The translations under genes were made by a program, and so were the position numbers. Source: an uncultured Anaerolineae bacterium (GTDB taxonomy: Bacteria; Chloroflexota; Anaerolineae; Anaerolineales; Villigracilaceae). From it: DNA of 64,000 nt. Every line of letters begins with the position of its first letter. Position 1 is the first letter of the stretch. The stretch spans positions 1 through 64,000 of the forward strand of contig CAILYI010000194.1 of assembly GCA_903838415.1 (NCBI GenBank), read 5' to 3'. Below, one piece after another: positions 39,321 to 47,225 of the stretch. The notes beneath the pieces are model-generated. The model ran no database searches, was not told the origin of the DNA, and saw only the letters and a program-made list of their open reading frames with translations.

Positions 39321-39535
39321 ATCACGCGGTTCCACCCAGATTGTCCTGCAAGCATGCTCAGGACATCTCTTTGAGCCAATAACGGGGCCAGCCGTTTCCC
39401 TTACTCTCGTCAGATTTTAGGGTTACACTCGCGGGTGGTTTTGGGCGGTGGATGCTGGAACTGGCTCTCAGTCGTTGGCCGGTTCTCCCTGTCAGCTTCC
39501 GGGCCGCTTACTCGTCCCGGTCAAGGTGTTTGATT
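39286..39535 (-). promoter_or_regulatory. T-box riboswitch leader of thrS
   Basis: On the minus strand, the T-box core GGGTGGAACCGCG (complement of 39325-39337) is followed by an intrinsic terminator. Stem I sequences upstream include GGACGAGTA, the same motif as in the Trp T-box, and a large paired region. A Thr codon ACC (complement 39447-39449) is a candidate specifier, but its flanking helix is weak, so the codon is uncertain; thrS downstream makes Thr by far the most likely amino acid. No promoter of its own is visible: it begins about 10-20 bases after tRNA-Val. Confidence 0.9.
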
Positions 39536-39542
39536 GGATGTG

Positions 39543-39616
39543 TGGGCGGAATAGGACTCGAACCTACGACCTTTGCGATGTCAACGCAATGCTCTAACCA
39601 ACTGAGCTACCCGCCC
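39543..39616 (-). tRNA. tRNA-Val (anticodon GAC)
   Basis: 74-base cloverleaf on the minus strand: acceptor GGGCGGG pairing with TCCGCCC plus discriminator A, D-arm with GCTCAGTTGGTTAGAGC, anticodon stem TTGCG/CGCAA with 7-base loop TTGACAT giving anticodon GAC, and T-arm GTTCGAGTC. CCA is not encoded. A good promoter is just upstream and the thrS T-box leader begins within about 20 bases downstream. Confidence 0.96.
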
Positions 39617-39628
39617 GGGCAGAAAAGT

Positions 39629-39658
39629 ATTATAAACGAGACTAGCGAGAAATGACAA
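39629..39658 (-). promoter_or_regulatory. Promoter of tRNA-Val and probably thrS
   Basis: On the minus strand TTGTCA (complement of 39653-39658) and perfect TATAAT (complement of 39629-39634) are 18 bases apart, about 12 bases before the tRNA. It is the only promoter seen upstream of the thrS T-box. Confidence 0.8.
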
Positions 39659-39747
39659 GGCATTAAAAGAGATTGATTTCAGGTTGGTTAATTTTCAGCG
39701 AGCCATTTGCCTCGAGCGCGGTCCAATCGCGGTATAATCGGCGCGGT

Positions 39748-40662
39748 ATGCTTGATAAGCGCCCGGAAGACCTGTCAGTGGAAGAACTGCGCCGTCTCCT
39801 GCTGGACAAGCGCCGGGTTAACCGCCGCGACCGGCTGGAGCGTTTCCGCCGTACCGGACGGGTGGTCTCTCTCGCTCCGGATATTGATGGCGATTTGATC
39901 GTTGGCCGCGTAGTGGATACGCTCGAAGACAACTCCGCCGCGGGACGGGAAAATGCTCCCAAAAGGGGCAACCGGCGCCGGGGTTGGACAGATAATCTGC
40001 TGTTGGGCGTGGAAGTCCTGGCAGTGATGGTGCTGATTGGCGTGGTGCTGAACGTCTTCTCCATCCTGCGCACGCTGAATCAGGAAGCTGCGGCGGCCAT
40101 TCAACCACCCCCGGTGGTTCCCACGGCGCTGATTACGGCGGTGGTTTTACCTTCGGGACACACGCCGCCAAACTCAGCCCAGGGTGCGCAGCCCAACGAG
40201 GCCGAAATTCCCGAGCATTTGCGGCCGTTGGTACCGGCGCTGGAAAATGTGCCCGTACCGACCGCCAGCGCGCAGCAAGGCATCCGTGTGCAAATTCCGG
40301 CCATTGGCGTGGATGCGCCCATCGTGCAGGGTGACGGTTGGGAGCAGTTAAAAAAGGGCGTCGCCCAGCATATCGGCACACCCAACCCGGGCGAAAACGG
40401 AAATGTCGTTTTTTCGGCACATAATGATATTTTTGGCGAAATCTTCCGCGAACTGGATAAGCTCCAGCCAGGCGATGTTGTGATCCTGTATACCAGCGCG
40501 CGGCAGTTTACTTACGTGATTACCGGCACGCAAATCGTTGAGCCGACCCGTGTGGAAGTGATGGCTGCCTCGCCTAACGCCACTGTGACGCTCATTTCGT
40601 GCTATCCATATCTCATCGACAACCAGCGGATTGTTGTATCTGCTGTGTTACAGAATCCATAG
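39748..40662 (+). CDS. Sortase-family transpeptidase
   Basis: 304 residues. A basic cytosolic N-terminus (RRLLLDKRRVNRRDRLERFRRTGR) is followed by one membrane helix (about 90-112), a Pro-rich linker, and a sortase domain (about 190-304) with catalytic His in VVFSAHNDIFGE, Cys in TLISCYP and Arg in NQRIVV. The TLxxC form and the N-terminal anchor suggest class D/E. Sortases cleave LPxTG-like signals; no such substrate is in the window. ATG 39748 is preferred over a frame from 39673 because a TATAAT box (39733-39738) ends 9 bases before it, implying a leaderless transcript. Confidence 0.9.
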   Translation: MLDKRPEDLSVEELRRLLLDKRRVNRRDRLERFRRTGRVVSLAPDIDGDLIVGRVVDTLEDNSAAGRENAPKRGNRRRGWTDNLLLGVEVLAVMVLIGVVLNVFSILRTLNQEAAAAIQPPPVVPTALITAVVLPSGHTPPNSAQGAQPNEAEIPEHLRPLVPALENVPVPTASAQQGIRVQIPAIGVDAPIVQGDGWEQLKKGVAQHIGTPNPGENGNVVFSAHNDIFGEIFRELDKLQPGDVVILYTSARQFTYVITGTQIVEPTRVEVMAASPNATVTLISCYPYLIDNQRIVVSAVLQNP

Positions 40663-40671
40663 GAGTAGAAA

Positions 40672-40872
40672 ATGGCAAAGAAAAGCAGAAGCACCTCCAC
40701 GAAATCCACACCCAGCAAATCCACCCCCACCTTCGCGGGTATTCAACGCGGCGTGGTGGGCACAGAATTCAACCCGGATTATTCCACCACCAAGCATGAA
40801 TTAAAGCGGATCGGAATCCTGGCTGCAAGTTTTTTTGCGCTCCTGATTGCGCTATCGTTTTTCATCAAATAA
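40672..40872 (+). CDS. Small single-span membrane protein
   Basis: 66 residues: a Ser/Thr/Lys-rich N-terminus (MAKKSRSTSTKSTPSKSTP), a middle with FNPDYSTTKHELKR, and one C-terminal transmembrane helix (about 46-64). It has a good SD (AGGAG) and follows the sortase gene by 9 bases, so the two are one operon. It has no sorting signal. The topology suggests a tail-anchored protein; function unknown. Confidence 0.75.
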   Translation: MAKKSRSTSTKSTPSKSTPTFAGIQRGVVGTEFNPDYSTTKHELKRIGILAASFFALLIALSFFIK

Positions 40873-40905
40873 CGTCAGCCGCCCCGAAACATTGGGCGTG
40901 AATCA

Positions 40906-40936
40906 AAAAATCCCCGGCGTCAACTCGGGGATTTTT
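40906..40936. terminator. Terminator between small membrane protein and pstB1
   Basis: 11-bp perfect stem (AAAAATCCCCG, 40906-40916; CGGGGATTTTT, 40926-40936), 9-base loop, between converging genes. Confidence 0.92.
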
Positions 40937-40970
40937 GTGTTTACGGCTCTTTCGTTGGTGACTGCTCGAC

Positions 40971-41735
40971 CTACCCCATCTTGCCAGTAATGTAGGATTC
41001 GGTCAATTCTTCTTTGGGGCGGGTGAACATTTCGGTGGTGGGTGAAAATTCCACCAGCTCGCCAAGCCAGAACAGGCCGGTGAGATCGGAGATGCGGGCG
41101 GCTTGCTGCATGTTGTGGGTAACAATCACGATGGTGTAGTCTTTTTTCAGGTCGGCGATCAGGTCTTCGATGCGGCCAGTGGCGATCGGGTCGAGGGCCG
41201 AGGTGGATTCGTCCATCAGGATGACTTCGGGTTTGGTGGCGAGCACCCTGGCGATGCACAGGCGCTGCTGCTGGCCGAGGGAAAGGCTGAGGGCGTCTCC
41301 GGTCAGGTTGTCTTTGACATCCTCCCACAGGGCGGCAGCTTTCAGGCTGGTTTCAACCGTTTCGGACAGATCAGACTTTCCGGTGGCAACGCCGAGAACC
41401 CGCGGGCCGAAGGCAACGTTGTCGAAAATGGATTGAGGAAACGGGTTGGGTTTTTGAAAAACCATCCCGACGCGTTTGCGCAGGTCGACCACGTCCACAT
41501 CTTCAGCGTAGATATCCTGTCCATTTAATAAAATTTGACCTTCGACGCGCGTTCCGGCAATCGTATCGTTCATGCGGTTGAGGCAGCGCAGGAAAGTGGA
41601 TTTCCCGCACCCGGAGGGGCCAATTAATGCGGTGACCCTGTGCGGCTGAATATCAATGTTGATATTGGCCAGGGCCCTTTTGGCGCCGTAGAAAAAGTCA
41701 AGCTTCTGGACGGAGAAAACGGGGGGTACGCTCAT
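40971..41735 (-). CDS. pstB: Phosphate ABC transporter ATPase PstB, paralogue 1
   Basis: 254-residue ATPase of the high-affinity phosphate importer. Walker [10 protein letters not shown] (39-47), Q-loop Gln94 ([11 protein letters not shown]), Walker B VILMDES (171-177) and His207 are present, but the ABC signature is LSLGQ (151-155) instead of LSGGQ and the D-loop context is DESTSALDP rather than DEPTSALDP. Similar signature variants are known among some PstB proteins. It is divergent from pstS, 53 bases away, while a second pstB lies at the end of the pst operon; two PstB forms could serve different conditions or pair in one transporter. Confidence 0.93.
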   Translation of the reverse strand: MSVPPVFSVQKLDFFYGAKRALANINIDIQPHRVTALIGPSGCGKSTFLRCLNRMNDTIAGTRVEGQILLNGQDIYAEDVDVVDLRKRVGMVFQKPNPFPQSIFDNVAFGPRVLGVATGKSDLSETVETSLKAAALWEDVKDNLTGDALSLSLGQQQRLCIARVLATKPEVILMDESTSALDPIATGRIEDLIADLKKDYTIVIVTHNMQQAARISDLTGLFWLGELVEFSPTTEMFTRPKEELTESYITGKMG

Positions 41736-41788
41736 AGCTTGAATTTTACTTGATTAACCAGCGCCTGTTAACGATATAATTTGGGCCG

Positions 41789-42664
41789 ATGAACCGTATC
41801 CTGCTTTTCCTCCTGCTTTTGATGACATTCTTCATATCTGGCTGCGGAGCGAGCGCATCTGCGCAACCTGAGGCTGCCTCCGCGTATATCGAGAACAAGG
41901 GTTCCGATACGATTGTGAACCTGGCGCTGGCCTGGGCCGAGCAATATCAAGCTGAGCACCCGGATGTACGGATTTCGGTGACCGGCGGCGGATCGGGTAC
42001 CGGCATTGCGGCGCTAATCAACGGGACGGTGGGAATTGCCAACGCTTCGCGCAAGATCAGCGCCGATGAATTGACACAGGCTGAGGGCAAAGGCATTCAA
42101 CCGGTGGAGCATATCATCGCCCGCGATGCGATCGCCGTGATCGTCAACCCAGAGAATCCAGTCAATCAGCTGACTTTGCAGCAGATTTCTGACATGTACA
42201 GCGGAAAGATTAGTAACTGGAAAGAAGTGGGCGGCGAAGACCGACCAATTGTGCGCCTTTCGCGCGAAACCAATTCTGGCACGCATGTTTATTTTCTTGA
42301 AACGGTTTTGCGGCTGGGGGATAAGAAAAGTAAAACGCTTTTCTCCATGGATACGCTGCTGCTGCCGTCTTCGGAAGGCATTGTCAACGAACTGCGCCAG
42401 AATCCAAACGCGATTGGGTATGACGGGCTAGGCTATGTTCCCAAAGATTTGAAAGTGGTGGCGGTTGCCAAAAAAGAAGGCGACCCCTACGTCCTGCCAA
42501 CGATTGCAACCGTCAACGATAAGTCGTATGCCATCGCGCGCGATCTTTACATGTATACCGCCGGGGAAGCCACCGGCGCCGAGAAAGCTTACCTGGATTG
42601 GATCATCTCAGACGCAGCGCAGCAGATTGTGGCCAAACTGGGCTTTGTGCCCATTTTGAAATAA
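41789..42664 (+). CDS. pstS: Phosphate-binding lipoprotein PstS
   Basis: 291 residues. The signal peptide ends in lipobox FISGC (Cys19), so it is membrane anchored. Phosphate-binding loops are GSDTIVNLA, TGGGSGTGIAALINGTVGIANASRK and SRETNSGTHVYFLETV. It captures phosphate outside the membrane for the PstCA channel. TATAAT (41775-41780), with a TTGATT -35 at 41750-41755 and 19-base spacing, ends 8 bases before the ATG, so the mRNA is essentially leaderless. First gene of pstS-pstC-pstA-pstB2-phoU. Confidence 0.95.
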   Translation: MNRILLFLLLLMTFFISGCGASASAQPEAASAYIENKGSDTIVNLALAWAEQYQAEHPDVRISVTGGGSGTGIAALINGTVGIANASRKISADELTQAEGKGIQPVEHIIARDAIAVIVNPENPVNQLTLQQISDMYSGKISNWKEVGGEDRPIVRLSRETNSGTHVYFLETVLRLGDKKSKTLFSMDTLLLPSSEGIVNELRQNPNAIGYDGLGYVPKDLKVVAVAKKEGDPYVLPTIATVNDKSYAIARDLYMYTAGEATGAEKAYLDWIISDAAQQIVAKLGFVPILK

Positions 42665-42709
42665 TCGCTTCACCCACCGTCTGAATGAAACCCCTGAACG
42701 CGAGAATTT

Positions 42710-43606
42710 ATGGAATCTAACCTAGGCTGGAAAGAATACATCATCACCCGCGCTATCCGTGTGGCAGGATATTCCGCCATCGTGTTTGTGACGCTGATTT
42801 TTTACTTTCTGCTGCGTGAAGGTCTGCCCACTCTGGCAGAAGTCAAGCTGCCGGAGTTATTTGCGCTGCGCTGGTACCCGATCGAAAAGTATTTTGGGAT
42901 TCTGCCTCTGATCAGCGGCTCGCTGATTGTGACGATTGGCGCGGCCCTGATCGCAATTCCCTTTGGGATCGGAACCGCAATCTTCATCTCTGAAATTGCC
43001 CCGCGCTGGGCGCGCGAAATTCTCAAGCCGCTGGTTGAATTGCTGGGCGGTCTGCCTTCGGTCGTGCTCGGGTTTCTCGGTATTCTTGTCCTGGCTCCCA
43101 ATCTGCGGCTGCTGCTCAATCTGCCCACCGGTCTGACGGCGCTGACCGGTTCGCTGCTGCTGGGCGCGATTGCCGTACCGACGGTGGTTTCCGTGGCGGA
43201 AGATGCGCTCGACTCGGTTCCGCGCTCCTACCGCGAAGGCGCCTGGGCGCTCGGGGCCACGCGCTGGCAGACCATCTGGCGGGTGACGCTCCCTGCGGCC
43301 CGTTCCGGCGTGCTGACGGCGGTCATGCTGGGCGTGGGCCGCGCCATCGGTGAAACGATGACCGTCATGATGGTCACCGGAAATGCCCCAGTGCTGGTCA
43401 CCTCCCTGGGCGGACTATTTTCCCCCGTCCGCACCATGACCGCCACCATCGCCGCCGAAATGGGCGAAGTGGCCAATGGCAGCGTTCATTACCACACCCT
43501 GTTTTTTATCGGCATGGTGCTTTTCATCATCTCGCTGATCGTCAACGTAACCGCATCCGCGGTGGTCTTCCGCTCACAAAAACGCGCTGAGAGGGTTTTA
43601 TCCTGA
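42710..43606 (+). CDS. pstC: Phosphate ABC transporter permease PstC
   Basis: 298 residues with six transmembrane helices and the binding-protein-dependent transport motif EGAWALGATRWQTIWRVTLPAARSG (about 178-202), where the EAA loop contacts PstB. The helix-1 start (SAIVFVTLIFYFLLREGLP) and the RPA-type pore segments fit the family. Its stop codon TGA overlaps the ATG of pstA by one base (TGATG), so the two are translationally coupled. Confidence 0.94.
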   Translation: MESNLGWKEYIITRAIRVAGYSAIVFVTLIFYFLLREGLPTLAEVKLPELFALRWYPIEKYFGILPLISGSLIVTIGAALIAIPFGIGTAIFISEIAPRWAREILKPLVELLGGLPSVVLGFLGILVLAPNLRLLLNLPTGLTALTGSLLLGAIAVPTVVSVAEDALDSVPRSYREGAWALGATRWQTIWRVTLPAARSGVLTAVMLGVGRAIGETMTVMMVTGNAPVLVTSLGGLFSPVRTMTATIAAEMGEVANGSVHYHTLFFIGMVLFIISLIVNVTASAVVFRSQKRAERVLS

Positions 43607-44457
43607 TGAAACTCAATCGCAATCTCTCGCAACGCCTGGGCTTTGGCCTGATTACCCTGATGGCCACGCTGACCGTCATCCCGATCATCGTCGTGGTGAT
43701 TTACATCATCACCCAGGGCGGAGGAGCCATCTCGCTTGAGTTTTTGAGCGGCTTTCCGCACGACGGCATGCGCCAGGGCGGCATCATGCCAGCCATTATC
43801 GGAACCTTCTACCTGACGTTGGGAACGGCCGTTTTCTCGGTGCCGCTCGGTGTCGCGGCAGCCATCTACCTGGCTGAATACGCCGCCGACAACTGGCTGA
43901 CGCGCACCATCCGCATTGCCATTATCAACCTTTCGGGTATTCCTTCCGTGGTGTACGGATTGTTTGGGCTGGGCTTGTTCGTTTTGTTTCTCAAATTTGG
44001 CACAAGCATTCTTTCGGCCTCGCTGACGCTTTCGATCATGACGCTGCCGGTGATTATTTCCACTTCCGAGGAAGCGCTACGCGCCGTCCCGCAGGCCTTC
44101 CGCACCGTTTCGATCAGCCTGGGCGCCACCCGCTGGCAAACCATCCGCCGGATCGTGCTGCCCGAGGCTTTGCCCGGCATCATCACCGGCGTGATTCTCG
44201 GCCTGGAACGCGCCGCTGGTGAAACCGCCCCGATCCTGTTCACCGGCGCGGCATTTTTCCTGCCCCGTTTACCAAATTCCGTTTTCGATGCGACCATGGC
44301 CCTGCCCTATCACCTGTTCGTCATCTCGACCCAGGTGCCGGAGATGCCCTTCCAGATCCAATATGGCACGGCGCTGGTGCTGATCGCCTTCGTGCTGGGG
44401 ATGAATCTCATCGCGACAGTGGTCCGCTCCAGGGCGCGGGCGCGGAGACAATGGTAA
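43606..44457 (+). CDS. pstA: Phosphate ABC transporter permease PstA
   Basis: 283 residues, six membrane helices, EAA loop AFRTVSISLGATRWQTIRRIVLPEALPG (about 164-191). Pairs with PstC to form the phosphate channel. Starts at the ATG overlapping the pstC stop codon and ends directly at the ATG of the second pstB. N-terminal MKLNRNLSQRLGF is short and basic as usual. Confidence 0.94.
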   Translation: MKLNRNLSQRLGFGLITLMATLTVIPIIVVVIYIITQGGGAISLEFLSGFPHDGMRQGGIMPAIIGTFYLTLGTAVFSVPLGVAAAIYLAEYAADNWLTRTIRIAIINLSGIPSVVYGLFGLGLFVLFLKFGTSILSASLTLSIMTLPVIISTSEEALRAVPQAFRTVSISLGATRWQTIRRIVLPEALPGIITGVILGLERAAGETAPILFTGAAFFLPRLPNSVFDATMALPYHLFVISTQVPEMPFQIQYGTALVLIAFVLGMNLIATVVRSRARARRQW

Positions 44458-45213
44458 ATGAACAAAATCGAAATTGAAAATCTCACCCTGCAATACTCCG
44501 ACGGCAATGAATCGCTGCGCAACGTCAGCATGGGGATTCGGGAGAATGCCATCACGGTGCTGTTTGGCCCGGCTGGCGGCGGAAAATCGTCGCTGCTGCG
44601 CTGTTTGAACCGGCTCAATGATATGGCGGATGTTCAAACCGCGGTCGGGCGCATCATGCTCGATGGTGAGAATATCCTCGACCCAAAAACGGATGTGATC
44701 GCCCTGCGCCGCAAGGTGGGGATGGTTTTCGCCCGCCCGGTCGTGCTGCCATTATCCATTCGCGGCAACTTAACTTACGGGTTGGAAGTGATGGGCGAGA
44801 GTCGCCGCTCGAAGCTGGATGAAGCGGTCGAACGTTCCCTGAAACAAGCGGCGCTGTGGGATGAAGTTAAGGATCGCCTGGATGACCAGGCCATCGCCCT
44901 CTCTGGCGGACAGCAGCAGCGGTTGTGCGTGGCGCGTTCGCTGGCGCTGGAACCGGAAGTGATTCTGCTCGATGAACCGACCTCGGGCCTCGACCCGATT
45001 TCCACCGCCAAGGTGGAAGCATCCCTACAGGAGCTCAAAAAGGATTACACCATCATCCTGGTGCCGCATTCCGTTCAACAAGCCGCTCGCACCGCCGATT
45101 TCGCCGCTTTCTTCCTGCAAGGTGAACTGGTAGAATATGCGGAAGGAAAGTCTATTTTCACCACACCGGTAAATAAGCGTACTGAAGATTATGTTACTGG
45201 CAGATTCGGTTAA
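44458..45213 (+). CDS. pstB2: Phosphate ABC transporter ATPase PstB, paralogue 2
   Basis: 251 residues. Walker A GPAGGGKSS (37-45), full signature LSGGQ (148-152), Walker B VILLDEP and His204 are normal. The Q-loop, however, reads GMVFARPVVLPLS, with Ala92 where Gln couples ATP hydrolysis to the permease, and the usual NPFP is VVLPL. It starts with ATG immediately after pstA stop and ends 41 bases before phoU. The lesion is complementary to paralogue 1 at 40971, whose signature motif is altered but Q-loop normal. Confidence 0.9.
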   Translation: MNKIEIENLTLQYSDGNESLRNVSMGIRENAITVLFGPAGGGKSSLLRCLNRLNDMADVQTAVGRIMLDGENILDPKTDVIALRRKVGMVFARPVVLPLSIRGNLTYGLEVMGESRRSKLDEAVERSLKQAALWDEVKDRLDDQAIALSGGQQQRLCVARSLALEPEVILLDEPTSGLDPISTAKVEASLQELKKDYTIILVPHSVQQAARTADFAAFFLQGELVEYAEGKSIFTTPVNKRTEDYVTGRFG

Positions 45214-45254
45214 CTTTATCCGCTCATTAATCAGCAAGGAAATTGAGGTGCTCT

Positions 45255-45923
45255 ATGTTACGCAAAGCCTTTGAAACCGAAATCCAACAGATGAAAGATG
45301 AGATCATTTTGCTCGGAAGCATGGTCGAACAAAATGTCCTTGATTCAGTTGAAGCCCTAAAAAAACGGGATATGGAAGCTTCGCGCAAAATTGTTGCGCT
45401 GGATAAGCTGATTAATGACAAGCGCTTTGCGCTTGAAAACCAGGTGATGATTATCATCGCCACCCAGCAGCCGATGGCGCATGACTTGCGCCTGCTGGCT
45501 TCGTTCTTTGAAATCATCAGCGAACTGGAACGCATGGGCGACTATGCCAAGGGCATCGGCGTGATCAACATTCGCATGGGCGATCAGCCTTTGCTGAAAC
45601 CGCTGGTGGATATCCCGCGCATGGCCCAAAAAGGGGCGGATATGCTGCACCGCGCCCTGGCCGCTTTCGTCAACGAGGATGCTGTCGCTGCCCGCCTGAT
45701 TCCGGCGGAGGACGACGAAGTGGATCATCTCTACGAACAGATTTACCGCGAATTGATGACCTACATCATGGCTGATCCGAAAAACATTGAGCGCGCCAAC
45801 TGGCTTTTGTGGGTGGCCCACAACCTGGAGAGATTTGCCGATCGCGTCACCAATATTTGTGAGCGGACGGTTTTCATCGTGACCGGTGAATTGACCGAAA
45901 TCAACGATATGAAAGACGGCTAA
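45255..45923 (+). CDS. phoU: Phosphate signalling protein PhoU
   Basis: 222 residues, two three-helix PhoU repeats with metal-binding ExxxD motifs (SELERMGDYAKGI near 95; HNLERFADRVTNI near 196). PhoU represses the phosphate response and adjusts PstSCAB. The ATG at 45255 is preferred over TTG 45243 because GAGGTG precedes it. No PhoR/PhoB pair is next to it. It is the last gene of the operon and lies just before the his promoter. Confidence 0.94.
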   Translation: MLRKAFETEIQQMKDEIILLGSMVEQNVLDSVEALKKRDMEASRKIVALDKLINDKRFALENQVMIIIATQQPMAHDLRLLASFFEIISELERMGDYAKGIGVINIRMGDQPLLKPLVDIPRMAQKGADMLHRALAAFVNEDAVAARLIPAEDDEVDHLYEQIYRELMTYIMADPKNIERANWLLWVAHNLERFADRVTNICERTVFIVTGELTEINDMKDG

Positions 45924-45951
45924 TCAATGGTTGTCGAGCAACTTCGAGACA

Positions 45952-45980
45952 TTGACGGATTCTGACTCCACGAGTAAAAT
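45952..45980 (+). promoter_or_regulatory. his promoter
   Basis: TTGACG (45952-45957), 17-base spacer, TAAAAT (45975-45980). It lies 29 bases after phoU and 10 bases upstream of the leader-peptide ATG. Confidence 0.85.
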
Positions 45981-45990
45981 GACGCCCATC

Positions 45991-46059
45991 ATGAAACTGA
46001 CCTTCTCCCAGCACCATCACCATCTGATTTGCCCCCTGCCTAACCGGAGAGCAGGTTAG
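45991..46059 (+). CDS. hisL: Histidine leader peptide
   Basis: A 22-codon frame beginning MKLTFSQHHHHLIC has four consecutive His codons (CAC CAT CAC CAT, 46012-46023). It sits between a good promoter and a terminator that precedes hisG. In classical attenuation, ribosome stalling at these codons under histidine starvation selects an antiterminator. Transcription probably starts within a few bases of this ATG, so its translation may be leaderless. The His run, position and terminator all agree. Confidence 0.88.
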   Translation: MKLTFSQHHHHLICPLPNRRAG

Positions 46060-46125
46060 TTTCGTTCCCACCCAAACTAACCCCCAGTAATCTCAGCCCC
46101 CGGTCATACGACCCGGGGCTTTTTG
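46040..46125 (+). promoter_or_regulatory. his attenuator with mutually exclusive hairpins
   Basis: Three RNA structures are visible. (1) CTAACC (46040-46045) with GGTTAG (46054-46059). (2) The same GGTTAG plus TTT (46054-46062) with AAACTAACC (46074-46082), a 9-bp stem. (3) The terminator stem 46095-46105/46110-46120 followed by TTTTTG. Stems 1 and 2 share a strand, so only one can form. A ribosome stalled on the His codons (46012-46023) would cover part of the first region. How stem 2 prevents the terminator is not fully clear from pairing alone. Confidence 0.8.
46095..46125 (+). terminator. his attenuator terminator
   Basis: Eleven-position stem with one mismatch (AGCCCCCGGTC, 46095-46105; GACCCGGGGCT, 46110-46120), loop ATAC, then TTTTG, 30 bases before hisG. 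Confidence 0.9.
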
Positions 46126-46154
46126 TTTACGCCCACCACAGAAAAGGATTTTTT

Positions 46155-47171
46155 ATGCCACGAACCGAACTGCGTCTCTCGATCCCATCCAAAGGCCGGC
46201 TCTCCGAGGATACGGTGGCTTTTCTCGCCGCCTGCGGGATCGACATTTACAAGCCGAATCCGCGCCAGTACGAGGCCACCATCCCCACTATGCCGGGCGT
46301 GACGGTGCTTTTTCAGCGTCCGACCGACATTGTCATCTCGGTCCGTAACGGTTCGGTGGATTTCGGCATCACCGGGCTGGACGTGCTGGAGGAGCATCGC
46401 GGCAAAAATGGCGATATTCTCGTGCTGCACGATGCGCTTGGGTACGGCAAGTGCGCGCTGGCGCTGGCGGTGCCCGAGAGCTGGGATTCCGTCGAAACGG
46501 TGGCAGATTTGCGGGGGCAGTCTGAATCGTTGGGGCGGCCGCTCAAAGTGGCCACCAAATTCCCGGAGCTGACCTCCCGTTTCCTCGCCGCGCATCAAAT
46601 CCCCTTTGAAATTGTCAGCGCGGAAGGGACGCTTGAAATCGCGCCCGCCATTGGTTTCGCTGACCTGATCTCGGACCTGGTCTCGAGCGGGCAAACTCTG
46701 CGCGACAACCGCCTGCGCCCGCTGACGGATGGCACCATCCAGCCTTCACAGGCGGCGCTGATTGCGAATCGCGCGGCGCTGCAAAATCCGTCTGCACTGG
46801 CGGTGGCGCAGCAACTGCTGGAATTTTTCGAGGCATTTCTGCGCGCGCATAACAACCTGTCGATTTTTGCAAACATGCGCGGGGAAAGTCCGCAGGCGAT
46901 TGCCGAGCGCATTTTTGCCCAAAAAACCATCGGCGGGCTGAACGGACCAACCGTCAGTCACATCATCCACCGCGATGGCGACCCGAACTGGTATGCGCTG
47001 CATATCATCATCCACCGCGACGAGTTGTTCAGCGCCATCAACGAATTGCGCGCCATCGGCGGCAGCGGCGTGGTGGTCGCCCCGGTGACGTATATTTTCG
47101 AGGAAGAGCCGCCCAGATATAAGGCGATGATCTCTGAGTTAACGAGTAACGAGAAACAAGTTGACGAGTAA
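46155..47171 (+). CDS. hisG: ATP phosphoribosyltransferase, long form
   Basis: First step of histidine synthesis (ATP + PRPP). 338 residues: catalytic domain with PSKGRLSEDTVAFL (about 11-24), the PRPP loop around SAEGTLEIAPAIGFADLISDLVSSG (about 155-180), and a C-terminal ACT-like regulatory domain (about 255-325, HIIIHRDELFSAINELRAIGGSG) that binds histidine in HisG-long enzymes. No hisZ is needed. The last 11 residues (ELTSNEKQVDE) are encoded by the intergenic heptamer repeat, so the natural C-terminus was extended. SD AAAAGGA. Confidence 0.94.
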   Translation: MPRTELRLSIPSKGRLSEDTVAFLAACGIDIYKPNPRQYEATIPTMPGVTVLFQRPTDIVISVRNGSVDFGITGLDVLEEHRGKNGDILVLHDALGYGKCALALAVPESWDSVETVADLRGQSESLGRPLKVATKFPELTSRFLAAHQIPFEIVSAEGTLEIAPAIGFADLISDLVSSGQTLRDNRLRPLTDGTIQPSQAALIANRAALQNPSALAVAQQLLEFFEAFLRAHNNLSIFANMRGESPQAIAERIFAQKTIGGLNGPTVSHIIHRDGDPNWYALHIIIHRDELFSAINELRAIGGSGVVVAPVTYIFEEEPPRYKAMISELTSNEKQVDE

Positions 47172-47197
47172 AGGTTTTTCTTGTTTCTCGTTACTCG
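47143..47197. repeat. Heptamer-word inverted repeat at hisG/hisD
   Basis: 18-bp perfect arms (47143-47160 and 47180-47197). The left arm reads as degenerate heptamers AACGAGT, AACGAGA, AACAAGT and contains the hisG 3' end; the hisG stop codon lies in the loop. Confidence 0.85.
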
Positions 47198-47225
47198 CCA
47201 ACTTTACCATTCGAAGGAGTTATCC

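Noticed and set aside
39440-39450. ACC as the definite specifier codon of the thrS T-box
   Set aside because: The flanking helix cannot be built convincingly by hand, so the codon is only a candidate.
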